From Noviherbaspirillum galbum (GTDB lineage: Bacteria > Pseudomonadota > Gammaproteobacteria > Burkholderiales > Burkholderiaceae_D), in contig NZ_JAAIVB010000008.1 of the NCBI RefSeq assembly GCF_010974945.1, positions 186,001-250,000 of the forward strand: DNA of 64,000 nucleotides, given 5' to 3'. The notes below the pieces were generated by a model. It was not told the origin of the DNA, did no database searches, and was given only the letters and a program-made list of their open reading frames with translations. Every line of letters begins with the position of its first letter. The stretch's first letter is position 1. Of this stretch, positions 17,709-26,457 are shown one piece after another. Position numbers and translations under genes: made by a program.

Positions 17709-17740
17709 CATCTCGCACGGCCGAAGCGCGGCTTCCAACC

Positions 17741-19108
17741 TCAGCGCACCATGCAAGGACGCTTGTTATCGAACTTCCATCCGGGAATGAGGTATTGCAT
17801 GGCAATCGCGTCATCGCGTGCACCGAGGCCCTTTTCCTTGTACAGGCGATGGGCCGCTTCGAGCTGCGCCATGTCGACCTCCACGCCCAGGCCCGGCTTC
17901 TTTGGCACCTGGACCAGACCACCCTTGATCTGGAATGGTTCTTTCGCCAGGCGCTGGCCATCCTGCCAGATCCAGTGCGTGTCGATGGCCGTGATCTTGC
18001 CCGGCGCCGCGGCGGCGACGTGGGTGAACATCGCCAGCGAGATGTCGAAGTGGTTGTTGGAATGCGATCCCCAGGTCAGGCCCCATTCATGGCACATCTG
18101 CGCGACGCGGACCGAGCCTTGCATCGTCCAGAAATGCGGATCGGCCAGCGGAATGTCGACCGATTGCAGCTGGATCGCGTGACCCATTTCGCGCCAGTCG
18201 GTAGCGATCATGTTGGTGGCGGTCGGCAGGCCGGTGGCGCGGCGGAATTCGGCCATCACTTCACGGCCGGAGTAGCCGCTTTCCGCGCCGCACGGGTCTT
18301 CGGCATAGGCGAGCACCTCGTGCTGGCCCCGGCAGAGCCGGATCGCGTCCTTCAGCAGCCAGCCGCCGTTCGGATCCAGCGTGATGCGGGCTTGCGGGAA
18401 ACGCTCGTGCAAGGCGGTGACCGCGGCGATTTCATCTTCGCCGCGCAGGACGCCGCCCTTGAGCTTGAAGTCGTTGAAGCCGTAGCGCTGGTATGCGGCT
18501 TCGGCGAGGCGCACGATGGCTTCGGGGGTCATCGCCTTCTCGTGGCGCAGCCGGCACCAGTCGTCGTCGGCGTCCGGCTCGCTCGGGTAGTCGAGATCGG
18601 TGGCATTGCGGTCGCCGACGTAGAACAGGTAGCCGAGCATTTCCACCGCGTCGCGCTGCTGGCCGTCGCCGAGCAAGGCGCAGACCGGGACGTCGAGGTG
18701 TTTGCCGAGCAGGTCGAGCAAGGCGGCTTCCAGCGCGGTGACGGCATGGATTGCAATGCGCAGGTCGAAGGTCTGCTGCCCGCGGCCGCCGGCGTCGCGG
18801 TCGGCGAAGGCGGCGCGCGCTGCATTGAGGATGGCGCGGTAGTTGCCGGTCTGCTGGCCGAGGACCAGCTCCCGGGCGTCTTCCAGCGTTTGCCGGATGC
18901 GTTCGCCGCCGGGGACTTCGCCCACGCCGACGTTGCCCGCGCTGTCGGTGAGGACCACGACGTTGCGCGTGAAGTACGGACCGTGCGCGCCGCTCAGGTT
19001 GAGCAGCATGGCGTCGCGTCCGGCGACGGGAATCACCTGCATGGCGGTGACGACGGGCGCGCCCTGGCGCGCGGCGTTAGCGGAAGCGTCTGCGTGTTGG
19101 AGAGTCAT
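17741..19108 (-). CDS. gudD: Glucarate dehydratase
   Basis: 455 aa, full family length. An enolase-superfamily enzyme that dehydrates D-glucarate to 5-dehydro-4-deoxy-D-glucarate. Visible landmarks: the FKLKGG catalytic-lysine strand, the acidic metal ligands starting at DPNG and in the EDPC region, TNMIATDW, and the SHSNNH loop with the catalytic histidine. It is the second gene of a kdgD-gudD unit (27-bp gap), probably repressed by the LacI-type protein through the operators upstream of kdgD. The following aldehyde dehydrogenase is a remnant, so completion of the pathway depends on a gene elsewhere. Confidence 0.95.
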   Translation of the reverse strand: MTLQHADASANAARQGAPVVTAMQVIPVAGRDAMLLNLSGAHGPYFTRNVVVLTDSAGNVGVGEVPGGERIRQTLEDARELVLGQQTGNYRAILNAARAAFADRDAGGRGQQTFDLRIAIHAVTALEAALLDLLGKHLDVPVCALLGDGQQRDAVEMLGYLFYVGDRNATDLDYPSEPDADDDWCRLRHEKAMTPEAIVRLAEAAYQRYGFNDFKLKGGVLRGEDEIAAVTALHERFPQARITLDPNGGWLLKDAIRLCRGQHEVLAYAEDPCGAESGYSGREVMAEFRRATGLPTATNMIATDWREMGHAIQLQSVDIPLADPHFWTMQGSVRVAQMCHEWGLTWGSHSNNHFDISLAMFTHVAAAAPGKITAIDTHWIWQDGQRLAKEPFQIKGGLVQVPKKPGLGVEVDMAQLEAAHRLYKEKGLGARDDAIAMQYLIPGWKFDNKRPCMVR

Positions 19109-19135
19109 GGCAATGTCATCCTTGTAATGGTGGGC

Positions 19136-20047
19136 TTACTGCGGGCCGAGACGCTTGATCAGCGCGGCGAGCCGCTCGACTTCGGCGGGCTTAAGGTCGG
19201 ACAGCGGCGGGCGCACCGGGCCGGCGCCATGGTCGACGATGGTGGCGCCGGCCTTGATGATGGACACCGCATAGCCCTGGCCCTTGTTGCGAAGTTCGAG
19301 GAAAGGCAGGAAGAACTCGTCGATCAGGCGGTTGGTTGTCTCGGTATCGTTGGCGGCGTGGGCGTTGTAGAACGCCATCGCGGTGCGCGGAATGAAGTTG
19401 AAGACGGCGGAGGAATACACCGGAACGCCCATGGCCTTGTAGGCGCCGGCGAACACTTCCGCGGTCGGCAGGCCGCCGAGGTAGGCAAAGCGGTCGCCCA
19501 GCTTCTGGCGGATTGCCACCATGGCTTCGATGTCGCCGATGCCATCCTTGAAGCCGACGAGGTTCGGGCAAGTCTCGGCGAGCTGCATCAGGGATCCGGG
19601 CGTGAGGCGGGTCGCGCCGCGGTTGTACACGATGACCCCGAATTTCACGCTCTTGCAGACGGCCTGCACGTGCGCGACCAGGCCTTCCTGGCTGGCCTCG
19701 GTCAGGTAGTGCGGCAAGAGCAGGATGCCCTGTGCGCCCTGCCGTTCCGCCTCCTGCGCGTACTTGATGGCGAGCGTGGTGCCGCCGCCGGCACCGGCGA
19801 TGATGGGCATGCGGCCGCGGCAGGTCTGGATCGCGGTCTTGATCACCTCGGCGTACTCGCCGGGCTCCAGGGAAAAGAACTCGCCCGTGCCGCCCGCCGC
19901 GAACAAAGCGGACGCGCCGTAGGGCATCAGCCACTCGAGGCGCTCGACGTAGTTGCGTGGATGGAAGTTCAGATCGGCGTCGAAATCGGTCAAGGGAAAA
20001 GACAGAAGGCCGCTTTGCAGCACGTGCTTGAGTTCCTGGGGTGTCAT
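19136..20047 (-). CDS. kdgD: 5-dehydro-4-deoxyglucarate dehydratase
   Basis: 303 aa from the ATG at 20047 ([20 protein letters not shown]). A DapA/NAL-fold aldolase that decarboxylates and dehydrates 5-dehydro-4-deoxy-D-glucarate to 2,5-dioxopentanoate. It has [11 protein letters not shown] near residue 50, the VYNRG tyrosine, and the Schiff-base lysine in [10 protein letters not shown]. First gene of the glucarate unit; its promoter (-35 at 20153-20158) is overlapped by operator sequences. Confidence 0.93.
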   Translation of the reverse strand: MTPQELKHVLQSGLLSFPLTDFDADLNFHPRNYVERLEWLMPYGASALFAAGGTGEFFSLEPGEYAEVIKTAIQTCRGRMPIIAGAGGGTTLAIKYAQEAERQGAQGILLLPHYLTEASQEGLVAHVQAVCKSVKFGVIVYNRGATRLTPGSLMQLAETCPNLVGFKDGIGDIEAMVAIRQKLGDRFAYLGGLPTAEVFAGAYKAMGVPVYSSAVFNFIPRTAMAFYNAHAANDTETTNRLIDEFFLPFLELRNKGQGYAVSIIKAGATIVDHGAGPVRPPLSDLKPAEVERLAALIKRLGPQ

Positions 20048-20110
20048 GGGTTCGCCTGTGATGGAAATGAGGTGAAAGCGGCGGAAAGACACGCTGCATC
20101 CTTGCTTGCA

Positions 20111-20124
20111 TGGTACCGCTACCA
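20111..20124. promoter_or_regulatory. LacI-type operator O1
   Basis: TGGTACCGCTACCA, a near-perfect palindrome. It is the exact reverse complement of O2, centred 20 bp away (about two helical turns), and lies just downstream of the -10 box of the kdgD promoter. Confidence 0.75.
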
Positions 20125-20129
20125 AATGC

Positions 20130-20158
20130 ATGGTAGCGGTACCAAAGGTCCATGTCAA
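20130..20158 (-). promoter_or_regulatory. Sigma-70 promoter of kdgD-gudD
   Basis: On the minus strand: TTGACA (20158-20153), a 17-bp spacer and TACCAT (20135-20130). The spacer and -10 contain operator O2, the expected layout for repression. Confidence 0.75.
20131..20144. promoter_or_regulatory. LacI-type operator O2
   Basis: TGGTAGCGGTACCA, inside the kdgD promoter between -35 and -10. It shares TGGTAGCGGT with the third copy at 21401. Confidence 0.75.
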
Positions 20159-20305
20159 CGGGTTTTGCTTTCTTCGCTTGCGGCAACGAAGGAACACGAA
20201 AACCAGTTTTACGGGTGGAAAACCATTAGATGCCCGGAAGCAGCCGCAGGGTTTGAAGATGGGAAGCGCAAGCCGCGACGCGCCGCCAGGCGCAGCGGGT
20301 GAGGG

Positions 20306-21379
20306 TCAGGTGCTGGCGCGCTCGATGATGGAAAAGCCGATGTCGCAGACGCGCTCGCCGATGGGCCGCTCCTCGACGCGGTCGATGATGAACTTCGCCG
20401 CGCGCCGGCCGATCGCCGTGCCATCGATGCGCACGGTGGTCAGCGCGGGGTGGAGGTCGCGCGAGAACTCCATGTCGCCCAGGCCGATCACCGCCAGATC
20501 TTCGGGGATCCTGATGCCGCGCGCCTGCGCCTCGATGATTACTCCGAGCGCCAGAAGGTCCGAGCTGCAGAACACCGCGTCGATGCCGGGATGTTCTTCG
20601 AGCAGTTGTGCCAGCCCTGCTCGCCCGCCGCCCAGCGTGGTCGGTGCGGGAACCATCACGGTAGGCACCGCCTTGTCTCCCGGGAGCGCCATGCCGAGCG
20701 CGACCGCCGCATCGGAAAACGCCTGGTTGCGACGCACCGCGCGTTCGTCGCTGCCGCTGATGGTGGACGCCCGCCGGCGGCCTCGCTGGTGAAGGAAACC
20801 AGCCACCGCCGCGCCGATTTTTTCATGCGAGAAGCCGACGAGCATGTCGAGCGGAGTGGGCGTCAGATCCCAGGTTTCGACGATGGGGATGCCGCTCGCA
20901 AGCAGCCGCCTGCGCCCTTCCTCGGAACGCATGATGCCGGTCAGGACCACGCCGTCCGGACGGCGGCCGATGATGGCCTCGAGCAGCGCATCCTCGCGCG
21001 AGTCCGCATAGCCGCCCTGGCCCAGCATGAGCTGGTATCCCTCCTCGGCAAGCGCTTCGGTCAGCGCCTGCACCATCTCGAGGAAGACCGGGCCGCTGAT
21101 GGTCGGCACGACCGCCGCCACCAGACGGCTCTTGCGCGAAGCCAGGCCGCCCGCAAGCATGTTCGGCACGTAGCCCGTGCGCGCCACCGCTTCCCGCACG
21201 CGTTCCAGCACCGCGGGCGATACCGCGTCCGGCGTGTTCAGGGCGCGCGAGGCGGTGATCGGCGCGACGCCGGCGAGTTTGGCGACGTCACGCAAGGTGA
21301 TGCCGCTTCCCTTGCGGCGCTGTCGGCGCTCGGGCGATGTCTGGGCGTTGGGAAGAAGGTCGTCGGGCTTGGTCGTCAT
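20306..21379 (-). CDS. LacI-family repressor of glucarate genes
   Basis: 357 aa. A DNA-binding helix-turn-helix at about 26-48 (ITLRDVAKLAGVAPITASRAL) with hinge helix NMLAGGLASRKSRLV, followed by a periplasmic-binding-protein-like sensor core with ISGPVFLEMVQAL and VFCSSDLLALG. It resembles the GntR (gluconate) branch of LacI regulators. It is upstream of kdgD-gudD on the same strand. The same operator sequence occurs at the kdgD promoter and in front of this gene, so control of both is likely. The effector would be glucarate, galactarate or a pathway intermediate (inference). Confidence 0.85.
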   Translation of the reverse strand: MTTKPDDLLPNAQTSPERRQRRKGSGITLRDVAKLAGVAPITASRALNTPDAVSPAVLERVREAVARTGYVPNMLAGGLASRKSRLVAAVVPTISGPVFLEMVQALTEALAEEGYQLMLGQGGYADSREDALLEAIIGRRPDGVVLTGIMRSEEGRRRLLASGIPIVETWDLTPTPLDMLVGFSHEKIGAAVAGFLHQRGRRRASTISGSDERAVRRNQAFSDAAVALGMALPGDKAVPTVMVPAPTTLGGGRAGLAQLLEEHPGIDAVFCSSDLLALGVIIEAQARGIRIPEDLAVIGLGDMEFSRDLHPALTTVRIDGTAIGRRAAKFIIDRVEERPIGERVCDIGFSIIERAST

Positions 21380-21400
21380 CCGCTTATCCTATCACCGGCA

Positions 21401-21414
21401 TGGTAGCGGTGTCA
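21401..21414. promoter_or_regulatory. LacI-type operator O3 (autoregulation)
   Basis: TGGTAGCGGTGTCA, 11 of 14 bases identical to O2 and identical over the first ten, 22 bp upstream of the repressor start codon. Confidence 0.6.
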
Positions 21415-21599
21415 TGCGGAAAGCCTGGGTGATGGAAGGACGAAACGCGCATTGGCTAGGCAAGTCGCGCCGCTTGCCGGGCCGACCTCCGGGTGGGAGA
21501 GGCGCAGCGAGCTGATTTACGGAGGATCGATGGATCGAGAATGCGAGGAAGCCTGGTGATGACAGGCCCTGCGTTGAAGAATTTTCTTGATGCTTTTCC

Positions 21600-21689
21600 T
21601 GGCGGAGACTGTGAGATTCGAACTCACGGACGGGTCACCCCGTCGGCAGTTTTCAAGACTGCTGGTTTAAACCGCTCACCCAAGTCTCC
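21600..21689 (-). tRNA. tRNA-Ser (anticodon UGA)
   Basis: On the minus strand the 90-nt gene begins GGAGACTTGGGTGAGC and ends AGTCTCC-G-CCA. The seven-base acceptor stem pairs perfectly, the anticodon loop holds TGA between CAGTCT and AAAACTG, a long class II variable arm follows, and the T arm is GTTCGAATC. The CCA is encoded. It lies 25 bp beyond the hemW stop. Confidence 0.97.
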
Positions 21690-21714
21690 GAGGACGCCCA
21701 TTATAGCGGCTCAT

Positions 21715-22968
21715 TCACCCAGCGTCATCGAGAAAGAGTTGTTGCAGGTCATTGAGGAAGCGCTTGCCAAGCTCGGTCGGACGGATGAGGCGATGGTCTC
21801 GGTAGAGCAAGCCCTTGGCCTCGGCTTCGTTGAGCGGCTTCTCGATGGCGTTGAGCGCGAGGCCGGTGCGCTCGGCGAACAGGTTGACCTCGAAGCCGTC
21901 CTCGAGGCGCAGCGCATTGAGCATGAATTCGAAACCCAGGTCGTCGCGGCCGACCTCGAATTCCTCCTGCACCGGACGTCCCTCGCGGACCGCGTCGAGA
22001 TAAGCCTTGGGCTGCTTGTAGCGCATCTGCCGGATGACCCGGTGCGGGAAGGAAATCTTGGAATGCGCGCCGGCGCCGATGCCGAGGTAGTCGCCGAACT
22101 GCCAGTAATTCAGGTTGTGCCTCGCCTGCCGGCCGGGACGCGCATAGGCGGACACTTCGTAATGGCCGTAGCCCGCATGCGTGGTGGCGTCGGCGATCAT
22201 GTCCTGCATTTCCGCGCTCGCATCGTCGTCCGGCACGGCTGGGGGAAACTTGGCGAAGTAGGTGTTCGGTTCCAGCGTCAGGTGATACAGCGAGAGATGC
22301 GGCGGGGCGAACGCGATGGCGGTCGACACGTCGCGGCGGGCCTCGTCCAGCGTCTGCGATGGCAAGGCGTACATCAGGTCGAGGTTGAAGTTGTCGAAGT
22401 GGGCGTGCGCGATTTCGACGGCCCTGCGCGCTTCCCCGTCGTCATGGATGCGGCCGAGCGCCTGCAGGTGGCGCGCGTCGAAGCTCTGGATGCCGATCGA
22501 CAGCCGGTTGATGCCGCTGGCGCGGTAGGAGCGGAACTTCTCGGTTTCGAAGGTGCCGGGGTTGGCTTCCATCGTGATCTCGGCGGCGCCGTCGAGCGGC
22601 AGCAGGCTGCGGATGTCCGACATGAGCCGGTCGAGGCCGGCCGCCGACATCAGGCTGGGCGTGCCGCCGCCGATGAAGATGGTGTAGATCTTGCGGCCCC
22701 AGATGAGCGGCAGGGCCTGCTCCAGGTCGCTGCGCAAGGCGGCCAGGTACTCCTCTTCCGGAAAGCCGTTCTTGGCTTCGTGGGAATTGAAATCGCAGTA
22801 GGGGCACTTGCGCACGCACCACGGAAAATGCACGTAGAGGGACAGGGGCGGCAAGGCGGTAAGGTGGAGCGCGCCCGGACGCAGGAAGGCGGTTGCGGCC
22901 TGCGAATGGGTCGCGGGTGTTGCGGGCGTGGCCGGCGGCAGGCTCGCGACGGGCTTGATGGGAATCAT
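21715..22968 (-). CDS. hemW: Radical SAM heme chaperone HemW
   Basis: 417 aa. The radical SAM cluster motif CVRKCPYC (CxxxCxxC) sits after SLYVHFPW, followed by IGGGTPS and the HemN C-terminal domain. HemW proteins insert heme into respiratory enzymes and lack the residues of true coproporphyrinogen oxidase, with which they are often confused. The extra N-terminal 40 residues are Pro/Ala-rich. Its start overlaps the rdgB stop by four bases (ATGA). Confidence 0.92.
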   Translation of the reverse strand: MIPIKPVASLPPATPATPATHSQAATAFLRPGALHLTALPPLSLYVHFPWCVRKCPYCDFNSHEAKNGFPEEEYLAALRSDLEQALPLIWGRKIYTIFIGGGTPSLMSAAGLDRLMSDIRSLLPLDGAAEITMEANPGTFETEKFRSYRASGINRLSIGIQSFDARHLQALGRIHDDGEARRAVEIAHAHFDNFNLDLMYALPSQTLDEARRDVSTAIAFAPPHLSLYHLTLEPNTYFAKFPPAVPDDDASAEMQDMIADATTHAGYGHYEVSAYARPGRQARHNLNYWQFGDYLGIGAGAHSKISFPHRVIRQMRYKQPKAYLDAVREGRPVQEEFEVGRDDLGFEFMLNALRLEDGFEVNLFAERTGLALNAIEKPLNEAEAKGLLYRDHRLIRPTELGKRFLNDLQQLFLDDAG

Positions 22969-23549
22969 CGCAGCCTTTCCACCAGCAGCCGCAGGGCCTG
23001 GGCGCGATGCGACACGCGGTTCTTCTCGTCGGCCGGCATTTCGGCGGCGGTCATTCCGCTCTCCGGCAGCAGGAAATATGGGTCGTAGCCGAAACCGCCC
23101 TGCCCACGCGCCTCGCTGATGACTTCGCCGTTCCAGCGGCCTTCCGCGATGATGGGCTGCGGATCGTCGGCATGCCGCAGGAACACCAGCACGCAGTAGT
23201 AGTAGGCCGACTTGTCGCCGCGGATGGCCAGTTCGGCGATCAGCTTTTCATTGTTGCGCTGGTCGGACTTGGGCTCGCCGGCATAGCGGGCGGAATACAC
23301 GCCCGGCGCGCCGCCGAGGGCGGCGGCGCAGATGCCGGAATCGTCGGCCAGCGCCGGCAGGCCGGTCAGGCGGGCGGCCTGCCGGGCTTTTGCCAGGGCA
23401 TTCTCGACGAAGGTCGGGTGCGGCTCCTCGGCCTCGGGCACGCTGAACTCGCCTTGCGGTTTGACGTTGAAGCCGAGCGGCGCAAGCATGGCATGGAATT
23501 CCCGCAGCTTGCCGGCATTGTTGGAGGCGAGGACGATGGTTTGTGACAT
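22965..23549 (-). CDS. rdgB: dITP/XTP pyrophosphatase
   Basis: 194 aa from the ATG at 23549 (MSQTIVLASNNAGKLREF), the canonical RdgB/HAM1 start with its SNNxxK substrate loop. ALADDSGIC holds metal-binding acidic residues, and GFGYDPYF and SHRAQAL complete the family signature. It hydrolyses non-canonical purine triphosphates (dITP, XTP) to keep them out of DNA and RNA. Translationally coupled to hemW. Confidence 0.95.
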   Translation of the reverse strand: MSQTIVLASNNAGKLREFHAMLAPLGFNVKPQGEFSVPEAEEPHPTFVENALAKARQAARLTGLPALADDSGICAAALGGAPGVYSARYAGEPKSDQRNNEKLIAELAIRGDKSAYYYCVLVFLRHADDPQPIIAEGRWNGEVISEARGQGGFGYDPYFLLPESGMTAAEMPADEKNRVSHRAQALRLLVERLR

Positions 23550-23635
23550 GGGATTCGGTGGAAGAATGGCTCGCGGGGCGATCTTACTCCGATTTGCCAG
23601 ATCACCCTTCGTTCTGCGCAGGTTCGCCGATTTTC

Positions 23636-23665
23636 CTGTCGTTCCCGCGAAGGCGGGAATGACAG
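23636..23665. repeat. Dispersed palindromic repeat, copy 2
   Basis: CTGTCGTTCCCGC-GAAG-GCGGGAATGACAG, a hairpin with arms of 13 bases (one G-T type pair) and the same GAAG loop as the copy at 17684. It sits between rph and rdgB. Confidence 0.7.
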
Positions 23666-23712
23666 AATGAAGCGGGAATAGCCTTCGAGGCAATTCCGAC
23701 AACCAGTCTGCA

Positions 23713-24441
23713 TCAACCCTTCAGGCTTGCCTTCTGCAAGGCGACGAGCTGGCCGATGCCGTGCTGCGCCAGGTCGAGCAGGCGGTCCATGGTGGCGCGG
23801 TCGAAGGCGGCGCCTTCCGCGGTCCCCTGCACCTCGACGAAGCCGCCGCTGTCGGTCATCACCACGTTCATGTCGGTATCGCAGGCGGAATCTTCAAGGT
23901 AGTCGAGGTCGAGCACCGGCGTGCCCTGGTAAACGCCCACCGATACCGCAGCGACGAAGTGCTTGACCGGGATCGCCGTGATGGCGTTCGTTTCCATCAG
24001 CTTGCTGAAGGCATCGTAGGCGGCGACCATCGCGCCGGTGATGGACGCGGTGCGCGTTCCGCCGTCGGCCTGGATGACGTCGCAATCGAGGTGCAGGGTG
24101 CGTTCGCCGAAGGCTTCGAGGTCGAAGGCGGCACGCAGCGAGCGGCCGATCAGGCGCTGGATTTCCTGGGTGCGGCCTGACTGCTTTCCGCGCGCGGCCT
24201 CGCGGTCCATGCGGGAATGGGTGGAACGCGGCAGCATGCCGTACTCCGCCGTCATCCAGCCCTGCCCCTTGCCTTTCAGGAAAGGCGGCACCTTTTCCTC
24301 GATGCTGGCGGTGCAGATGACCTTGGTGTCGCCGAATTCGACGAGCACCGAGCCTTCGGCATGCTTGGTGTACTGGCGGGTGAGGCGAACCGCGCGCAAG
24401 GCATCGGCCGCCCGCCCGCTGGGGCGTTGTCCTGTCGTCAT
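23713..24441 (-). CDS. rph: Ribonuclease PH
   Basis: 242 aa. A phosphorolytic 3'-5' exoribonuclease that trims tRNA 3' ends. It opens with [11 protein letters not shown] and has the [17 protein letters not shown] substrate loop and the [17 protein letters not shown] stretch containing the phosphate-site and metal residues. Full length. In a same-strand run with the PP2C gene (6-bp gap) and kinase gene, and upstream of rdgB. Confidence 0.96.
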   Translation of the reverse strand: MTTGQRPSGRAADALRAVRLTRQYTKHAEGSVLVEFGDTKVICTASIEEKVPPFLKGKGQGWMTAEYGMLPRSTHSRMDREAARGKQSGRTQEIQRLIGRSLRAAFDLEAFGERTLHLDCDVIQADGGTRTASITGAMVAAYDAFSKLMETNAITAIPVKHFVAAVSVGVYQGTPVLDLDYLEDSACDTDMNVVMTDSGGFVEVQGTAEGAAFDRATMDRLLDLAQHGIGQLVALQKASLKG

Positions 24442-24447
24442 GGGAGC

Positions 24448-25377
24448 TTATTCCTTGGAAGTGACCCGGGAGGTTTTTTCGATCGCGCCGCGGATCTCGG
24501 CGATCGCTTTTTCGATTTCGTCTTCGTTGAACATGTCGCCCGGCTCCAGGTCGGCGCGCGGCGCCTGGATGGTGGTGGTGACGCTACCCACCGGCAAGGT
24601 ATGCGTGGTGATGGTGTCGGCCGACTCGATTTCCGCGTTGCCGCCTTCCCACATCATGGCCAGCGCGGTCACGTTGTCGCTGGTCTTGCCGGCGATGGCG
24701 GTGGCGTTGGCGATGAGTTCCGGCACGGCGCGCACCACGGTGTGGTTGTGCAGGCTTTCGGCGAGCACATGGTCGGGCAGCACCGACCACAGGCCGTCCG
24801 AGCAGAGCAGCATGACGTCGCCGGGTTGCAGGCTGGCACGGCGGGACAGTTCCACGATGGGAATGTTGGGCGCGCCTAGGCAGTTGAACAGCTTGTTGCG
24901 CTCCGGGTGGGTATCACGCTCGGAAGGGTCGACCTTGCCCTGGGCAATCAGGGTTTCGATGCGGGAATGGTCACGCGTGCGCGCCAGAATCTGGCCTCGG
25001 CGCATCCAGTAGAGGCGCGAATCGCCGCAGTGGGCCCAATAGGCGTTGTTGTGCTGGATCAGGCAGGCGACGATGGTGGTGCGCGGCGTCTCAGGCAGGT
25101 TGTTGATGGCGCGGTAACGATGGATTTCGCGGTGCGCGGCGAAGAAGCTTTCCTCGAGAAACTTTTCCGGCTTCTTGATGTACGGGTTGGCGTTCTGCTG
25201 GAACAGCGAGCCCACGGTCTGCAGAGCGATGGTCGCGGCCATCTCGCCCTGGATGTGGCCGCCCATGCCGTCGGCCAGCAACAGCAGCAAGGCGTCGCGG
25301 GTGAAGCTGTAGCCCATGCGGTCCTGGTTGTTCTTGCGGCCGCCGAGCTGGCTTTCCTGGTAGACGGAGAATCGCAT
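24448..25377 (-). CDS. PP2C-family serine/threonine phosphatase
   Basis: 309 aa, soluble. PP2C metal-binding motifs are present: NNQDR near the start, LLLADGMGGH, AHCGDSRLYW and LLCSDGLW; the late DNVT(A)L motif follows. It lies 6 bp after the kinase gene and 6 bp before rph, all on one strand. It most likely reverses phosphorylation by the adjacent kinase, as in paired kinase/phosphatase systems. C-terminal residues 240-309 are charged and probably flexible. Substrates unknown. Confidence 0.9.
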   Translation of the reverse strand: MRFSVYQESQLGGRKNNQDRMGYSFTRDALLLLLADGMGGHIQGEMAATIALQTVGSLFQQNANPYIKKPEKFLEESFFAAHREIHRYRAINNLPETPRTTIVACLIQHNNAYWAHCGDSRLYWMRRGQILARTRDHSRIETLIAQGKVDPSERDTHPERNKLFNCLGAPNIPIVELSRRASLQPGDVMLLCSDGLWSVLPDHVLAESLHNHTVVRAVPELIANATAIAGKTSDNVTALAMMWEGGNAEIESADTITTHTLPVGSVTTTIQAPRADLEPGDMFNEDEIEKAIAEIRGAIEKTSRVTSKE

Positions 25378-25383
25378 CGGAAT

Positions 25384-26391
25384 CTATCGCGTGTTGTTCT
25401 GAACGGTGGTGTTGGCGGATGCGCCATCCTTGCCGGCTCCGCCGAAGAGGCTGCGCAGCTTCTTCGACACCTTTTCCATGAAATCGTCTTCCTTCGGCTC
25501 GGGAACGGGCTCGCGCAGGGCCTTCTGCAGCGCGAACACGCTTTGCGGGCGCTCCAGCGGGTCGATGCGCAGCGACCAGCGGATCACCTGGATCAGTTCG
25601 CGCGAATACATGCCTTCGAGCTTGCGGAAATGGTCTTCCATCTTGTCGCCGGCCTTGCGCTGGTCGGCCGGCTGCGGCGGCGCGCCGACCATGCAGGCGA
25701 ACATCGAGGCGCCGATGCTGTAGATGTCGGTCCAGGGACCGAGGTTGCCGTTCTTGACATACAGCTCCGGCGGCGCGAAGCCGGGCGTGTACATGGGATA
25801 GAGCTTGTGCATGTCCGCCTTGAGCGTCTGCCGGGCGGCGCCGAAGTCGAGCAGGATGGGCGTGCCGTCCATGCGCAGGTAGATGTTGGCGGGCTTCAGG
25901 TCGAGGTGCAGCAGCTTGTTCGCATGGACTTCGCGCAGCCCGTTCATGACCTGGTTGAACATCTTTCGGATGAAGCGCTCCGAGACCAGCGGGCGCTCGC
26001 CCTTGTCGCGGCGGCGCAGGATGTGTTCCTGCAGCGAACGGCCCGACTCGTAGGCCATCACCATGTAGACGGTATCGTTGGCGCGGAAGAAATTCAGCAC
26101 GGTGACGACGTTGGGATGCGAGATCCGCGCCAGCGCCCGGCCTTCCTCGAAGAAGCACTTGAGTCCGATGCGGAACACCGGCAGGTTTTCGGCGGAAATC
26201 GCCGGCACGAGTTCGCCGGGCTGGCGCAGCGCAAGCGAGCTGGGCAGGTATTCCTTGATCGCGACGGCATTGCCGTCCTCGTCATATGCCAGATAGACAA
26301 TACTGAACCCGCCGGACGCAATCTTCTTTACAATGCGGTATCCAGCGATTTCCAGCCCGTCGGGCAACGGTGCGTTGTTTTGCGCGGCCAT
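25384..26391 (-). CDS. Eukaryotic-type serine/threonine protein kinase
   Basis: 335 aa from the ATG at 26391. The kinase domain spans about 17-285: glycine loop SGGFS (26-30), the ATP lysine in AIK (46), catalytic loop HLDLKPAN, where HRD has become HLD, DFG in LLDFGAAR, and TPGFAPPE as the activation-segment end. There is no membrane segment or PASTA/sensor domain; the C-terminal 50 residues are a charged tail ending in Asn/Thr-rich sequence. The Leu in HLD is known among bacterial kinases and does not by itself imply loss of activity. First gene of the kinase-PP2C-rph run, divergent from yicC. Confidence 0.9.
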   Translation of the reverse strand: MAAQNNAPLPDGLEIAGYRIVKKIASGGFSIVYLAYDEDGNAVAIKEYLPSSLALRQPGELVPAISAENLPVFRIGLKCFFEEGRALARISHPNVVTVLNFFRANDTVYMVMAYESGRSLQEHILRRRDKGERPLVSERFIRKMFNQVMNGLREVHANKLLHLDLKPANIYLRMDGTPILLDFGAARQTLKADMHKLYPMYTPGFAPPELYVKNGNLGPWTDIYSIGASMFACMVGAPPQPADQRKAGDKMEDHFRKLEGMYSRELIQVIRWSLRIDPLERPQSVFALQKALREPVPEPKEDDFMEKVSKKLRSLFGGAGKDGASANTTVQNNTR

Positions 26392-26457
26392 GTTGTCACA
26401 AGTAAAGATACCTTGTGATTGTGTTGAACAATCCCTGTTTTGTAAAGAAGAACAATC

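Noticed and set aside
17648-20302. 884-codon plus-strand frame over gudD and kdgD
   Set aside because: Antisense shadow of two well-conserved enzymes; composition is Gly/Val/Asp-rich nonsense.
21600-21689. tRNA-Ser as an integration site
   Set aside because: No integrase gene nearby, no duplicated 3' end of the tRNA in the window, and hemW follows normally.
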